Virus record (IMG/VR): IMGVR_UViG_3300036860_000110
Coordinates: 1-23,048 of that record
DNA length: 23,048 bases
Origin: a virus
Strand: one strand, 5' to 3'
Shown: positions 1-7,563 of the stretch, in pieces
How positions within the stretch are numbered: position 1 is the stretch's first letter
Layout of the letters: each line of letters opens with the position of its first letter
Notes under the pieces: generated by a model
What the model was told of the DNA's origin: nothing
The model's database searches: none
What the model saw: the letters and a program-made list of their open reading frames with translations, nothing else
Program-made: the position numbers and the translations under genes

Positions 1-1750
1 GTGCCACGTCGGCGGGCTGCTGCCCGCTGGTCGACTGCGCCCCGACGGTGGAGTCACCCACGTCCAGCGCGCGGTCGGCCGAGGGGAGGCCTGCCCAGTC
101 GGCGATCCGGTCGAGCCGCTGGTCGGTCCGCTCGCCGGCCAGCCCATTCGCACCGGCGTTGTAGTGGTCGGCGATCCGGCCGGCGGCCAGCGCGCCCGAG
201 TGCGCGGCGACGTGGGCGAGCGTGCCGTTGAAGATCCCGTAGCCGGACGGGTTGGACTTCCACCAGCCGATCCCGAGGGACCGGTAGGCTGGCAGCGCGG
301 TCGACGTGAACGTCGTCGTCGACCGCTGGACCCCGTCGACGTACAGGCGCACCGTCACCGTCGTCCCCGAGATCGACTCGGTGACCACCAGATGGTGGGT
401 GCGGCCGTCGCCGACGTTGTTGGACGCCCACGCGATCGCGTAGATCTCCTTGCCGGCGGCGCGGGCCCCGGCGGCCTCCGCCTCCCCGAACTCGTTGATG
501 GACAGCATGGTCGCGTTGCCGCTGCCGTCGTAGACCGCCGCGACCGTCCGGGACACGGTGGAGGTCGTCGCGGTCCGGATCCACGCCTCGAGGGTGATCC
601 CGAAGAATCCGACCGGGGTGGCAAGCGGTGCCAGCAGGTACTTCCCGGCCGTCGGCGACGCGGGAGTGAGCATCGGCGCGGACAGGTCGTCGGTGCCCGG
701 CCCGGTCCCCTGCGCGAACTCGAGCGTCCCACCCGACCCGGCCTGCACGAGCGCGGCGGGTCCCTGCGGCGACGCGGTGATGTTGGCCGCCGAGGTCGCG
801 CCGGTGGGCTCCGACAGCGGGTAGTACGCCGAGGCGGTCCCGAACGCGGCGACCGTGTCGCGGAGGATCTCCTCCTCGAGCATCGAGCGGAGCGTACCGG
901 GCCGGCCGAACCGTTTCATCCGGTCGGTCGCGGTGATCGTGGCGGGAACATACTGCGCGAGGGGGGCGGCCCAGGTGGTCGGGAACTCGTTGACGTGCCC
1001 GTCGAACCGGATCGACACCAGCGGCGGGGTGCCGTCGAAGGTGGTCGCCACCGGGCCCTCTTCGACCTGGATGTCGTCGACCCGGCCGGTCTGCCCACTG
1101 GTCGGCGCCGAATCCGGCCACACTTGCAGGCTGTGGGTGGTCGCGGTCGCCACGAACGTGAGCGTGATCTGCTGGTACGCCCCGGTGATGGTGGAGGGGC
1201 TGCCGATCCCGATCCCACCGATGACCAGTTTCAGCGCCGGGTTGGTGGCTGGCACGTTCACCCACGCCGACGCGGTGTAGGTCTTCCCGATCGTCAGGTC
1301 GTTCAGGGTGGTGGCGATCTGGGGGAACGTCCCACCGGTCCCCCAGGTGATCAGCCCCGCCCCAGCACCCGAGTGGGTCGTGCTGGTCGTCCTCGTCAAG
1401 ACGGGGGGGACCGACCCGCCCACGACCCACCCCGAGGTGTCCACGTCGAAGGTCGGGTTGGTCACCCAGTTGCGCAGGATGAACACGCGGGTCCAGCGGC
1501 ACCGCCGGCCGTTGCGGACATTGGGGTACAGCGGCGACGCGGCCCGGAAGCGGGTGAACCGCCCATCGGTGTTGTCGAGGGTGAAGGTCAGCACCGTCGG
1601 GCTGGTGTCGCTGAACTCGTCGGGGCGGCCATGATTGTTGGCGCTGATCTGGGGCGGGCGCAGGTAGGCGCTCTCGTCGCTCCAGACCGGGGAGGGGTCC
1701 AGCGGCTGGGTCGTCCACGCGACCTCCAGCCGGTCAGCGAACGCCACCAT
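1..1750 (-). CDS. Distal tail/fibre-type protein with CBM-like and LamG domains, 3' end outside
   Basis: Starts at ATG 1750 in a TGATG overlap with the tape measure stop and stays open through the left edge (583 codons seen). The N-terminal 90 residues (FADRLEVAWTTQPLDP, RPPQISANNHG, TFTLDNTDGRFTRF) match distal-tail proteins of actinophages. N94 to about 245 looks like a carbohydrate-binding module (NWVTNPTFDVDTSGWVVGG, GKTYTASAWVNVP, VDDIQVEEGP). About 250-300 returns to the tail module (DRMKRFGRPGTLRSMLEEE). About 305-530 is a LamG-like sandwich (YYPLSEP, LEAWIRT, HHLVVTES, LYVDGVQ, LAHVAAHSGALA). Probable role: adsorption at the tail tip, binding cell-wall sugars. Confidence 0.88.
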   Translation of the reverse strand, partial: MVAFADRLEVAWTTQPLDPSPVWSDESAYLRPPQISANNHGRPDEFSDTSPTVLTFTLDNTDGRFTRFRAASPLYPNVRNGRRCRWTRVFILRNWVTNPTFDVDTSGWVVGGSVPPVLTRTTSTTHSGAGAGLITWGTGGTFPQIATTLNDLTIGKTYTASAWVNVPATNPALKLVIGGIGIGSPSTITGAYQQITLTFVATATTHSLQVWPDSAPTSGQTGRVDDIQVEEGPVATTFDGTPPLVSIRFDGHVNEFPTTWAAPLAQYVPATITATDRMKRFGRPGTLRSMLEEEILRDTVAAFGTASAYYPLSEPTGATSAANITASPQGPAALVQAGSGGTLEFAQGTGPGTDDLSAPMLTPASPTAGKYLLAPLATPVGFFGITLEAWIRTATTSTVSRTVAAVYDGSGNATMLSINEFGEAEAAGARAAGKEIYAIAWASNNVGDGRTHHLVVTESISGTTVTVRLYVDGVQRSTTTFTSTALPAYRSLGIGWWKSNPSGYGIFNGTLAHVAAHSGALAAGRIADHYNAGANGLAGERTDQRLDRIADWAGLPSADRALDVGDSTVGAQSTSGQQPADVA

Positions 1751-4608
1751 CAGCGGGTGACCCCACCGACACGCCGGCTCGCCCGTGCCTGCCCGGCGGC
1801 CAGGTCATCGACCACGATCCGGGGCGGGTTGGCGCGGAGCTCATCGGCGAGCGCCCGGATCGAGTCGGGGTGCAGCCGGATGCTTTCCTGCGGGCCGATG
1901 AACCGCTCCGGCCGGCTGGTCAGGTTGATCCCGCTCTCCCCCGGCATCAGCCAGCCGCCCCGGTCGAGGACCCGCCGGTAGCCGGTCCCGACCCGCCCGC
2001 CGGACACGCGGACGACGTCGCCGGTGTGGGGGGCGTGGAGCATCCGGTCCCCGCCGAGGTAGAACCCGATGTGATGCGCGGGGCTGCCGAAGTAGATCAG
2101 GTCACCCAGCCGCGCGCCGGCGCGGGACACGCCCCGGCCGGCGTGGGCCTGCTGCGCGGCGACCCGGGGGAGACGGACCCCGCCGGCGGCGAAGCCGCGG
2201 AGCATCAGCCCGGAGCAGTCCCACCGGTCCGGGCCGGTCGCGCCCCACTGGTACGGCTCGCCGAGCTGCGCCGTCAGGAACTTGAGGACCCGGCCGATCC
2301 GTCCCGAGGGGATCAGGAACTTCTTGAGCGCGGCGCCGAGCTGCGCGGCGATCCTAGCGAGCTGCGCGTTGACCTTCGGGACGTTGCGTTCCAGGTTGCT
2401 GACCGACCCGAACGGGGTGATGTGCACGCCGGGCGCGTCGCCGGCGTCGCCGACCGGTCCGCCGCGGGCCATCCCGTGGGCCAGGAGCTGACGGGTCTGC
2501 GCTGCGGTGTACACGTAGCCGGGCTGGTGGAACTGGACGAGCTCGGGGCCTTCCTCCCCGACCAGGGTCGTCACACCCAGGCTTGTGGGGCCGCCCTTGG
2601 CTTGGCGCCGCACGATCCCGAGCGGCCCGGTCGATGAGAAGGTCTGCAGGATCGCCTCGGCCTTGACGGTGACCTTCTTGTCCTTGATCCCGCCGAGCTT
2701 GGCGTTCACCTGGTCCCGGAAGGTGTCGAACGTCTTGGCCGCGCTGCGGAGTTTCCCGCCGATGCCGGGCACCCACCCGAACGCGGTCGCGGCGGCGTGG
2801 ACGATGGTGCCGGCGACGTCGAGGAAGGTGTTGGCCAGGAACCGGAACACCGGCTTCAGAACGGTCTCCCACATCCACTTCCCGGCCGCCGCGACCGCCC
2901 GGAACGCCGCGTTGACGATTGCGCGGAATTTGTCCGAGTGCTTGTAGGCCAGGACGATCCCGGCGACCAGCGCGGCGACCGCGACGATCACGATCCCGAT
3001 CGGGTTGGCCGTCAGCGCCGCGTTGACGAGCCACTGGACCGCCGCCCACGCCCGGCTCGCCACAGCGACCGCCTTGGCGGCGATGGCCTGACCGATCATC
3101 GCGGCGCGCGCCCGAAGCGAGGTGAGGATGCCGACCTTCCCGGCGGTGGTGGACACCTCGGTCGCCACAGTGTTCCCGGTGATCGCGCCAGTGTTCTCGA
3201 CCAGCGCGGCGGTGTGGGCCTTGAGCGCCCGGTTCTGCGCGAACAGCGCCGCGATCCGGAACGGCGCCGCGATGTTGGAGATCAGGTCGCCGATCTGGAC
3301 TAGTGGTGCGGTGACGCTGCGGATCGCGCGGAACGCGAGGAACCCGGCGAGGATCGCGGGGAGCCACGGGAGGATGTTGTGGAGGTTGCGGGCGACCGCG
3401 TCCAGGACCGGCCCGACGATGATCAGGCTGTTGGCGAACATGTGGCCGCCACCACCAGCCTGCTGCAGGGCCGGGCCGACCTGGCTGGACGAGGTGAACA
3501 GCTTGCCGAAGCTCTGCCCGATCCGGCCGAGGAGCGGCCCGAAGCTTTTGGCCCAGTCGACCACCTGCCGGCCTTTGACGCCGAGCCGTTCCATGGTCCC
3601 GACGAAGGTGCCCGCCTGGGTGGTGATCCCCTCACCCGAGAATGCGGCCTGGAGCGCGGTGATGCCGTACCCGAGCTCTTTCGAGGTGGGCACCGCCTTG
3701 GCGAACGAGGTGGCCAGGCGGGTCACGACCGCGCCAGCCTTCGGCCCGTAGGTGCTGGCCAGCACCGTCAGCGCGGGGAGGAGCTTCGAGGTCATCGCCT
3801 TGGTCACGGCCAGCTGCGCAGGCAAAAAGCCTTGGCCGATGGTGGTCTTCAGGTTCTCCCACTGCGCCTTCTGGATCCGCTGCTGGTTCGCCAGCCCGCC
3901 GCTGGTCCGCGCGAAGTCGCCCTGCGCACGAGTCGAGTCGTGCATCATGATCGTGTAGGTCGCCTGCGCCTTCTCAGCGTCAGTCAGGTCCTTCACGCTC
4001 TTCTTGTGGGTTTGGGAGAGCGCGACCTGCTGGACCCGCGCGGCGTTGATCGCGGGGATGAACCGCTGGAGCGAGTCGTATTCGCCGCGGAAGGCGGCCT
4101 GCTGCGCCTCCAGCACCTGGCTGATGTCGGCGTTGGAGAATGAGGCGAGGTCGGAGGCCAGCCCGACCATGCTCTTGCTCATCTTGGTGGTGGTCGGCAG
4201 GCCGATGCCGAGCTGGCGGAACATGTCCCCGAACGCGGAAGCGTTCGTCAACGCCTCATTCCGGGACAGGCCGAACGACTTGGCCGATCCGCGCGCCCAC
4301 TGCTGGATCCCCTTCGCGCTTTTCCCGAAGATGACGTCGGTCTTGTTGACCGTCTCGTTCAGATCCGACGCGGCCTTGGTGGTCGCCAGGACACCCTTGG
4401 TCGCCAGCACCGTCGCAGCGGCCAGCCCCACACCGATCGCCACGCTGGAGGCTTTCAGCCCTCGCGCGAAGCTCCGACCGAAATGGTGGGACGCCTGCTC
4501 GCCGGCCTTGCTGACCGGACCCTGGAGCTTGCTGGCCAGCTTCCGGTTGAACCCTGGCTCAAGCTCCCCGTGAACATCGAGGTACGCGTCACCTGCGGAA
4601 AGGCCCAA
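1750..4608 (-). CDS. Tape measure protein with C-terminal NlpC/P60 peptidase (952 aa)
   Basis: Sets tail length and is ejected with DNA. Starts TTG 4608, six bases after AGGAG. The N-terminal half is helical and rich in Ala/Gln, with hydrophobic stretches at about 54-78 and 390-432 and a long one at 537-560 (NPIGIVIVAVAALVAGIV), typical of tape measures. Near 685 is a GEEGPELVQF motif. Residues about 770-880 are an NlpC/P60 domain: C798 in DCSGL, H846 in HHIGFYLGG, H858 in MLHAPHTG, so the catalytic triad is complete. The enzyme should cut peptidoglycan stem peptides during DNA entry. About 70 C-terminal residues follow. Stop overlaps the next ATG (TGATG). Confidence 0.92.
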   Translation of the reverse strand: MGLSAGDAYLDVHGELEPGFNRKLASKLQGPVSKAGEQASHHFGRSFARGLKASSVAIGVGLAAATVLATKGVLATTKAASDLNETVNKTDVIFGKSAKGIQQWARGSAKSFGLSRNEALTNASAFGDMFRQLGIGLPTTTKMSKSMVGLASDLASFSNADISQVLEAQQAAFRGEYDSLQRFIPAINAARVQQVALSQTHKKSVKDLTDAEKAQATYTIMMHDSTRAQGDFARTSGGLANQQRIQKAQWENLKTTIGQGFLPAQLAVTKAMTSKLLPALTVLASTYGPKAGAVVTRLATSFAKAVPTSKELGYGITALQAAFSGEGITTQAGTFVGTMERLGVKGRQVVDWAKSFGPLLGRIGQSFGKLFTSSSQVGPALQQAGGGGHMFANSLIIVGPVLDAVARNLHNILPWLPAILAGFLAFRAIRSVTAPLVQIGDLISNIAAPFRIAALFAQNRALKAHTAALVENTGAITGNTVATEVSTTAGKVGILTSLRARAAMIGQAIAAKAVAVASRAWAAVQWLVNAALTANPIGIVIVAVAALVAGIVLAYKHSDKFRAIVNAAFRAVAAAGKWMWETVLKPVFRFLANTFLDVAGTIVHAAATAFGWVPGIGGKLRSAAKTFDTFRDQVNAKLGGIKDKKVTVKAEAILQTFSSTGPLGIVRRQAKGGPTSLGVTTLVGEEGPELVQFHQPGYVYTAAQTRQLLAHGMARGGPVGDAGDAPGVHITPFGSVSNLERNVPKVNAQLARIAAQLGAALKKFLIPSGRIGRVLKFLTAQLGEPYQWGATGPDRWDCSGLMLRGFAAGGVRLPRVAAQQAHAGRGVSRAGARLGDLIYFGSPAHHIGFYLGGDRMLHAPHTGDVVRVSGGRVGTGYRRVLDRGGWLMPGESGINLTSRPERFIGPQESIRLHPDSIRALADELRANPPRIVVDDLAAGQARASRRVGGVTR

Positions 4609-4623
4609 AGGGAACTCCTGCAG

Positions 4624-5363
4624 TTAGCTTTCGGAGTAGACGATCTCGGTCCCTGCCCGACCGAAGAACGCGCGGATCTCTTCCTTGGTGCTCATCCGTG
4701 GCGGCTCGGCCAGCTCCACCGTCCCCGGCTCCGCCGGCTGGCTGTCACCGGTGGCCCAGGGGCGGGGCAGCGGGGTCGGCTCCGGGTGGGGCGGCTTGAA
4801 CGACGCCGCGTGGAAGTAGAACGCGATCTTGCGGAGCTCCTCGACCGCCGTGGCGGCCAGCTCCTCACGGTTCCCCCACCCGGCGCCAGGGCCGTGGACC
4901 GCCAGGGCGGTCCGTGAGGTCGGTGGGAGTTCGCGGATCAGGGTGTCGATGCGGCGGGCACTGGCGGGGTGGGGGCCGTAGCAGACTTCCGCGAGCGGGG
5001 GGAGGCCGGGGTAGTAGTGGGCGAAGTCGGCCTCGAGCTGCGGCCACCACTGGTCGAGGAACTGCCCGAGGCCTGCGATTCCCCCAGGACCACGCCGTAC
5101 AGATCGATCATGGCCAGCAGATCGTCAGCGTCCACGCCAGCCGCGCACATCCGCCGCCAGTCGGCCGGGTCGACCAGCAGCAGCTCCATCGCCTCGCGGA
5201 ACTGGCCCGTGTTGAGCAGGTCGGTGATCTCCAGCGGCAGGGACGGGACGAGCTTGAACACCTGCTCCTTGCCGTCCTCGTCGACCCCGAGCACAACCTC
5301 ATGCGGGGTGTTCTCCGCCTCGGACCGCGCGGCGCGCCGGGCGTTCAGATCCACTCGTGCCAT
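4624..5363 (-). CDS. Tail assembly chaperone G-T, -1 frameshift product (about 246 aa)
   Basis: Not a single open frame: residues 1-94 come from the zero frame (5363-5082) and 152 residues from the -1 frame (5082-4627). The second part has no usable start codon at its 5' end but clear protein character: LGQFLDQWWPQLEADF, HYYPGLPPLAEVCYG, a basic helix EELRKIAFYF, a Pro-rich linker, and a C-terminal MSTKEEIRAFFGRAG. FDQWWPQLEADF-like and MSTKEEI-like pieces are what T-domain extensions in siphoviruses show. G and G-T act in a fixed ratio on the tape measure, encoded directly downstream. Start of the shift is inferred, not proven. Confidence 0.8.
4938..5363 (-). CDS. Tail assembly chaperone G (unshifted product, 141 aa)
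   Basis: ATG 5363 behind GGAAGGAG. Functions as a tape-measure chaperone during tail assembly. Residues 1-95 are a folded domain (VVLGVDEDGKEQVFKL, LEITDLLNTGQFREAMELLL, DLLAMIDLYGVVLGE). After residue 95 the zero frame becomes a Ser/Thr/Pro/Arg low-complexity tail, as expected when a region mainly selected in another frame is read through. A -1 frame takes over there (see the frameshift product). Confidence 0.85.
   Translation of the reverse strand: MARVDLNARRAARSEAENTPHEVVLGVDEDGKEQVFKLVPSLPLEITDLLNTGQFREAMELLLVDPADWRRMCAAGVDADDLLAMIDLYGVVLGESQASGSSSTSGGRSSRPTSPTTTPASPRSRKSATAPTPPVPAASTP
5079..5085 (-). promoter_or_regulatory. Candidate -1 ribosomal frameshift site GGGGGAA
   Basis: In the chaperone frame the codons are CTG GGG GAA. 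Slipping one base back after GGG (5084-5082) continues with GGA (5082-5080) and then an open frame to a TAA at 4626-4624. The -1 frame is closed by a stop at 5127-5125 and the zero frame ends at 4938, so the shift must lie between them; this is the only run of five G there with a slip-compatible codon. Glu-tRNA re-pairing on GGA is imperfect, so slippage may occur with an empty A site. Confidence 0.65.
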
Positions 5364-5364
5364 G

Positions 5365-5826
5365 TCATCTCCTTCCGCTGATCGCCCGCTGCTGGCCACT
5401 GATCGCGGGTCGCGGCCGGCTACCGATCGCGCGTCGGGCGACCATGCCGCCGACAGCGCCGAGCGTCTGACCGGCCAGCACCCGGAAACCGACCTGCTGC
5501 GCCGCACGGGCGAGGATGTGGCGTGCCCGCTTGCCGCCCCTGCGGTCACCCCAGCCCCGCTCCGCCCAGTGCGACTTCCAGTCGGTCGCCACGACCCGGC
5601 CGACCAGCTCGCCATGCTCGTTGGTGCCGGTGTCGGCCTCGATGCCGCGCACATACCCGCCGGTTCGGTAGAACTCGCGGCGGCCGATCTGTCGGGCCCG
5701 CTGCGCGATCTCCTCCGCCGCCTCGCCGAGCACTCGCTCCATCGGCCCGTGCGTTTCCGCGCGGGAGCCGAGAAGCCGGCCGGTGAGCTCGGCCTCGAGG
5801 TTGGGGTTGATGCGGATGTTCGCCAT
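5365..5826 (-). CDS. HK97 gp10-like protein (153 aa)
   Basis: ATG 5826 overlaps the previous stop. The N-terminal half is a helix-rich module (LEAELTGRLLGSR, MERVLGEAAEEIAQRARQI), followed by FYRTGGYVRGIEAD, ELVGRVVATDWKSHWAERGWG, the pattern of gp10-type neck/tail completion proteins. The C-terminus is basic and Arg/Gly-rich. Such genes usually precede the tail terminator; here the gene follows the major tail protein. It is one base from the chaperone gene, whose AAGGAG site lies within its end. Confidence 0.7.
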   Translation of the reverse strand: MANIRINPNLEAELTGRLLGSRAETHGPMERVLGEAAEEIAQRARQIGRREFYRTGGYVRGIEADTGTNEHGELVGRVVATDWKSHWAERGWGDRRGGKRARHILARAAQQVGFRVLAGQTLGAVGGMVARRAIGSRPRPAISGQQRAISGRR

Positions 5827-6386
5827 CAGGCGAAAGCGGGGTCGTTGGTCAGGATCGTGCCGAGCACGGTGCCCGAGGCGGGCGACATCGCGGAGATCGT
5901 GAAGGGCCATTGGATCGCGTCGTTCCGCCCGACCGTGGTCTCCCCGGTGTCGGTGACCATGCACCGCGGCATGATGAACCGGTAGATCAGCGCCGCGTCG
6001 GTCCATTCCAGCCCGAACACCCGCTCATCCACCGTCGGCGCGGAGGAGATGTCGAACTTGTACTTCCCGGCCGCCTGGGTGACCACGGAACCGCCACCGA
6101 AGTACAGCGGCAGGATGTCCTTGTCGGACTGGAGCAGCGTGAACGCGCAGGTGAGGCCGACGCCGGTGATGAGGTAGCGCAGCACCCCGATCGACTGCCA
6201 CGCCTTCACCATCTCGGTGTCCATGCTGCGCGCGAGCTTCCCGCCATCCTCGGTCGCAAACCCGATGTTGACGAACGCGCCGGGCCACGCGGCCAGGATG
6301 TCCACTGGCGGGGTCGTCCCGGACGGCGCGATGTAGATGGTGCCGTTCGCGCCGACCCTGATCTCTGAGGCCGCTTGGCCAGCCAC
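5826..6386 (-). CDS. Major tail tube protein (186 aa)
   Basis: Builds the siphovirus tail tube. Start GTG 6386 with a strong AAGGAGG upstream. Tail-tube features: N-terminal RVGANGTIYIAPSGTTPP, ILAAWPGAFVNIGFATEDG (the strand and loop after which tube proteins describe alternating strands), MVKAWQSIGVLRYLIT, then VFGLEWTDAALIYRFIMPRCMV and a C-terminal INAMSP-type strand (here TISAMSPASGTVLG). Position before the chaperone and tape measure genes agrees. The TGA overlaps the next ATG as TGATG. Confidence 0.8.
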   Translation of the reverse strand: MAGQAASEIRVGANGTIYIAPSGTTPPVDILAAWPGAFVNIGFATEDGGKLARSMDTEMVKAWQSIGVLRYLITGVGLTCAFTLLQSDKDILPLYFGGGSVVTQAAGKYKFDISSAPTVDERVFGLEWTDAALIYRFIMPRCMVTDTGETTVGRNDAIQWPFTISAMSPASGTVLGTILTNDPAFA

Positions 6387-6424
6387 TAGGTTCCTCCTTC
6401 ACGCGGTGCTGTCGGGACCGCTGG

Positions 6425-6754
6425 CTAGGCCTGCGGCACGGAGATCGCGGCGACCAGCACTGAGGCGGTCACCGAGTAGCTGATGACGGTGACGGTCCCG
6501 CCGAACCGGGCGATCGGGAACGGGCCGATGATCTCGTCGCCGGTGGTCGCCGCGACGCTCGGGGCCGGGTTGTGGTCGACGCCCTGGTCGCACGGCCGCA
6601 CCGAGTCGATCGTGACGACACACGGGGAAGCGTTGGCGTTCTTCACGTGCAGGACGGTGTGCCCGTCGTTGGGGAAGGTGTCGCCGTTGGCGGGGGTCAC
6701 GTAGGCCTTGGAGTCGCCGGTCAGGTCCGGGGTGTAGACGGTGTACGCGGCCAC
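6425..6754 (-). CDS. Small virion protein (109 aa)
   Basis: GTG 6754 lies eight bases after GGAGG, which is just upstream of the previous gene's TAG. Beta-rich sequence: AYTVYTPDLTGD, GDTFPNDGHTVLHVKNANAS, PCVVTIDS, GPFPIARFGGTVTVISYSV. The HTVLHVKN and IGPFPIARF patterns recur in small phage structural proteins of actinobacteria. Probably a capsid decoration or tail component; which one cannot be told from sequence. Confidence 0.7.
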   Translation of the reverse strand: MAAYTVYTPDLTGDSKAYVTPANGDTFPNDGHTVLHVKNANASPCVVTIDSVRPCDQGVDHNPAPSVAATTGDEIIGPFPIARFGGTVTVISYSVTASVLVAAISVPQA

Positions 6755-6757
6755 GTG

Positions 6758-6976
6758 CTACGCCTCCTGGGCCGGCTCGGCGGCGGCGCCGCGGAGCGCG
6801 CTGATGATGTCCTGCTCGGTCGCGCCTGCCTTGACGTGGACGCCGCGCCGCCCGGCCTCGGCGCGGAGCGTGTCCTTGTCGAGCGCGTCGAACTCGCCGG
6901 CCTCGAGGCGGCGGGCGTTCATCTCCGCCTGCCCGATGCGGTCCTTCTCGTCCTGGCCCATTGGCTTGCTGGCCAT
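6758..6976 (-). CDS. Small SAP/Rho-N-like protein (72 aa)
   Basis: Start at ATG 6976, four bases after GGAAGGGAG; an upstream in-frame ATG at 6997 lacks a site. The N-terminal half is charged helix (QDEKDRIGQAEMNARRLEA); the C-terminal half has the pattern of a SAP or Rho N-terminal fold (LDKDTLRAEAGRRGVHV then EQDIISALRGAA), a small helical module that often binds nucleic acid. Similar short proteins sit in actinophage structural clusters. Role unknown; could be a capsid or connector accessory. Confidence 0.65.
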   Translation of the reverse strand: MASKPMGQDEKDRIGQAEMNARRLEAGEFDALDKDTLRAEAGRRGVHVKAGATEQDIISALRGAAAEPAQEA

Positions 6977-7119
6977 ACGGCTCCCTTCCTGGTGCACGGA
7001 TGCGGTAACGTCCTGGCTCGGCGCTCGGCGAGGGGGTGCTGCCCTCTACGTCCCTCGTCCTGGTGTTGGGCGTCGGACCCGCTGAGGCCAGGAGAGGCGG
7101 GCCCGAGCCGGGCGCCGCG
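6977..7119 (-). other. 143-base non-coding gap with cloverleaf-like folding potential
   Basis: Longest spacer in the window. In minus-strand orientation 7109-7103 pairs with 7021-7015 (GGCTCGG with CCGAGCC), and a shifted copy allows 7108-7103 to pair with 7028-7023. Enclosed helices are 7100-7097 with 7082-7079, 7078-7075 with 7060-7057, and GAGGG at 7046-7042 with 7034-7030 around a seven-base loop. The layout recalls a tRNA, but the T-loop TTC and D-loop GG consensus and a proper anticodon arm are missing, so I do not call a tRNA. It ends in the GGGAG site of the next gene. Confidence 0.4.
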
Positions 7120-7560
7120 CTAGACCATCGCTGAGGTGATGACTTCCAGGCCGACGCTCGCGCCGACATGCTCGACGCCGGCACCCTCGAACCCTCTGCG
7201 GTACCCGCTCCACCCGGTCACCCGCGCCTTGCAGTTGAGCAGCCCGAACGCGTCGCGGCGCTGGTCGCGGCTGGCGTAGACCGCCTGCCGGATCGACCGG
7301 GGCCCCGCGCCGGTGAGGAACGCGTCGAGCTTGTTCTGCGCGAGCACGTCGTCGGCGGCAGAGCAGAGCACGTCCAGGTCGAACAGGTACAGGTCGTCCA
7401 CGCCCGGGCCCATGCCCGCCTCATAGGTCCCGCCGCGGGGGACCACCACGACCGCTGGCAGGTTCACCACCGAGGAGATCTCGGGGTAGCCGAACAACCC
7501 GGGGATCGCGGCGACCAACGTGGCGCTGGCCGCGTCGCGGATCTCCTCCATCCCGGCCAC
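7120..7560 (-). CDS. Tail terminator (tail completion) protein (146 aa)
   Basis: Caps the tail tube and joins it to the neck. Start taken as GTG 7560 behind a GGAGG/GCAGG region; ATG 7551 is an alternative. Family-like pattern: N-terminal helix EEIRDAASATLVAAIPGL, NLPAVVVVPRGGTYE, DLYLFDLDVLCSAADD, helix QNKLDAFLTGAGPRSIRQAV, and a C-terminal strand VEHVGASVGLEVIT. Length of about 140-150 is normal for the family. Position after the connector and before the major tail protein agrees. Confidence 0.75.
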   Translation of the reverse strand: MAGMEEIRDAASATLVAAIPGLFGYPEISSVVNLPAVVVVPRGGTYEAGMGPGVDDLYLFDLDVLCSAADDVLAQNKLDAFLTGAGPRSIRQAVYASRDQRRDAFGLLNCKARVTGWSGYRRGFEGAGVEHVGASVGLEVITSAMV

Positions 7561-7563
7561 CGG

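Noticed and set aside
54-1718. 554-codon minus-strand frame at the left end
   Set aside because: Composition is dominated by Arg, Pro, Asp and His; the neighbouring frame from ATG 1750 gives a coherent tail-tip protein and stays open to the edge.
7015-7109. tRNA gene
   Set aside because: No TTC in the T-loop, no D-loop GG in the right place, no five-pair anticodon stem with a seven-base loop, and no matching CCA end.
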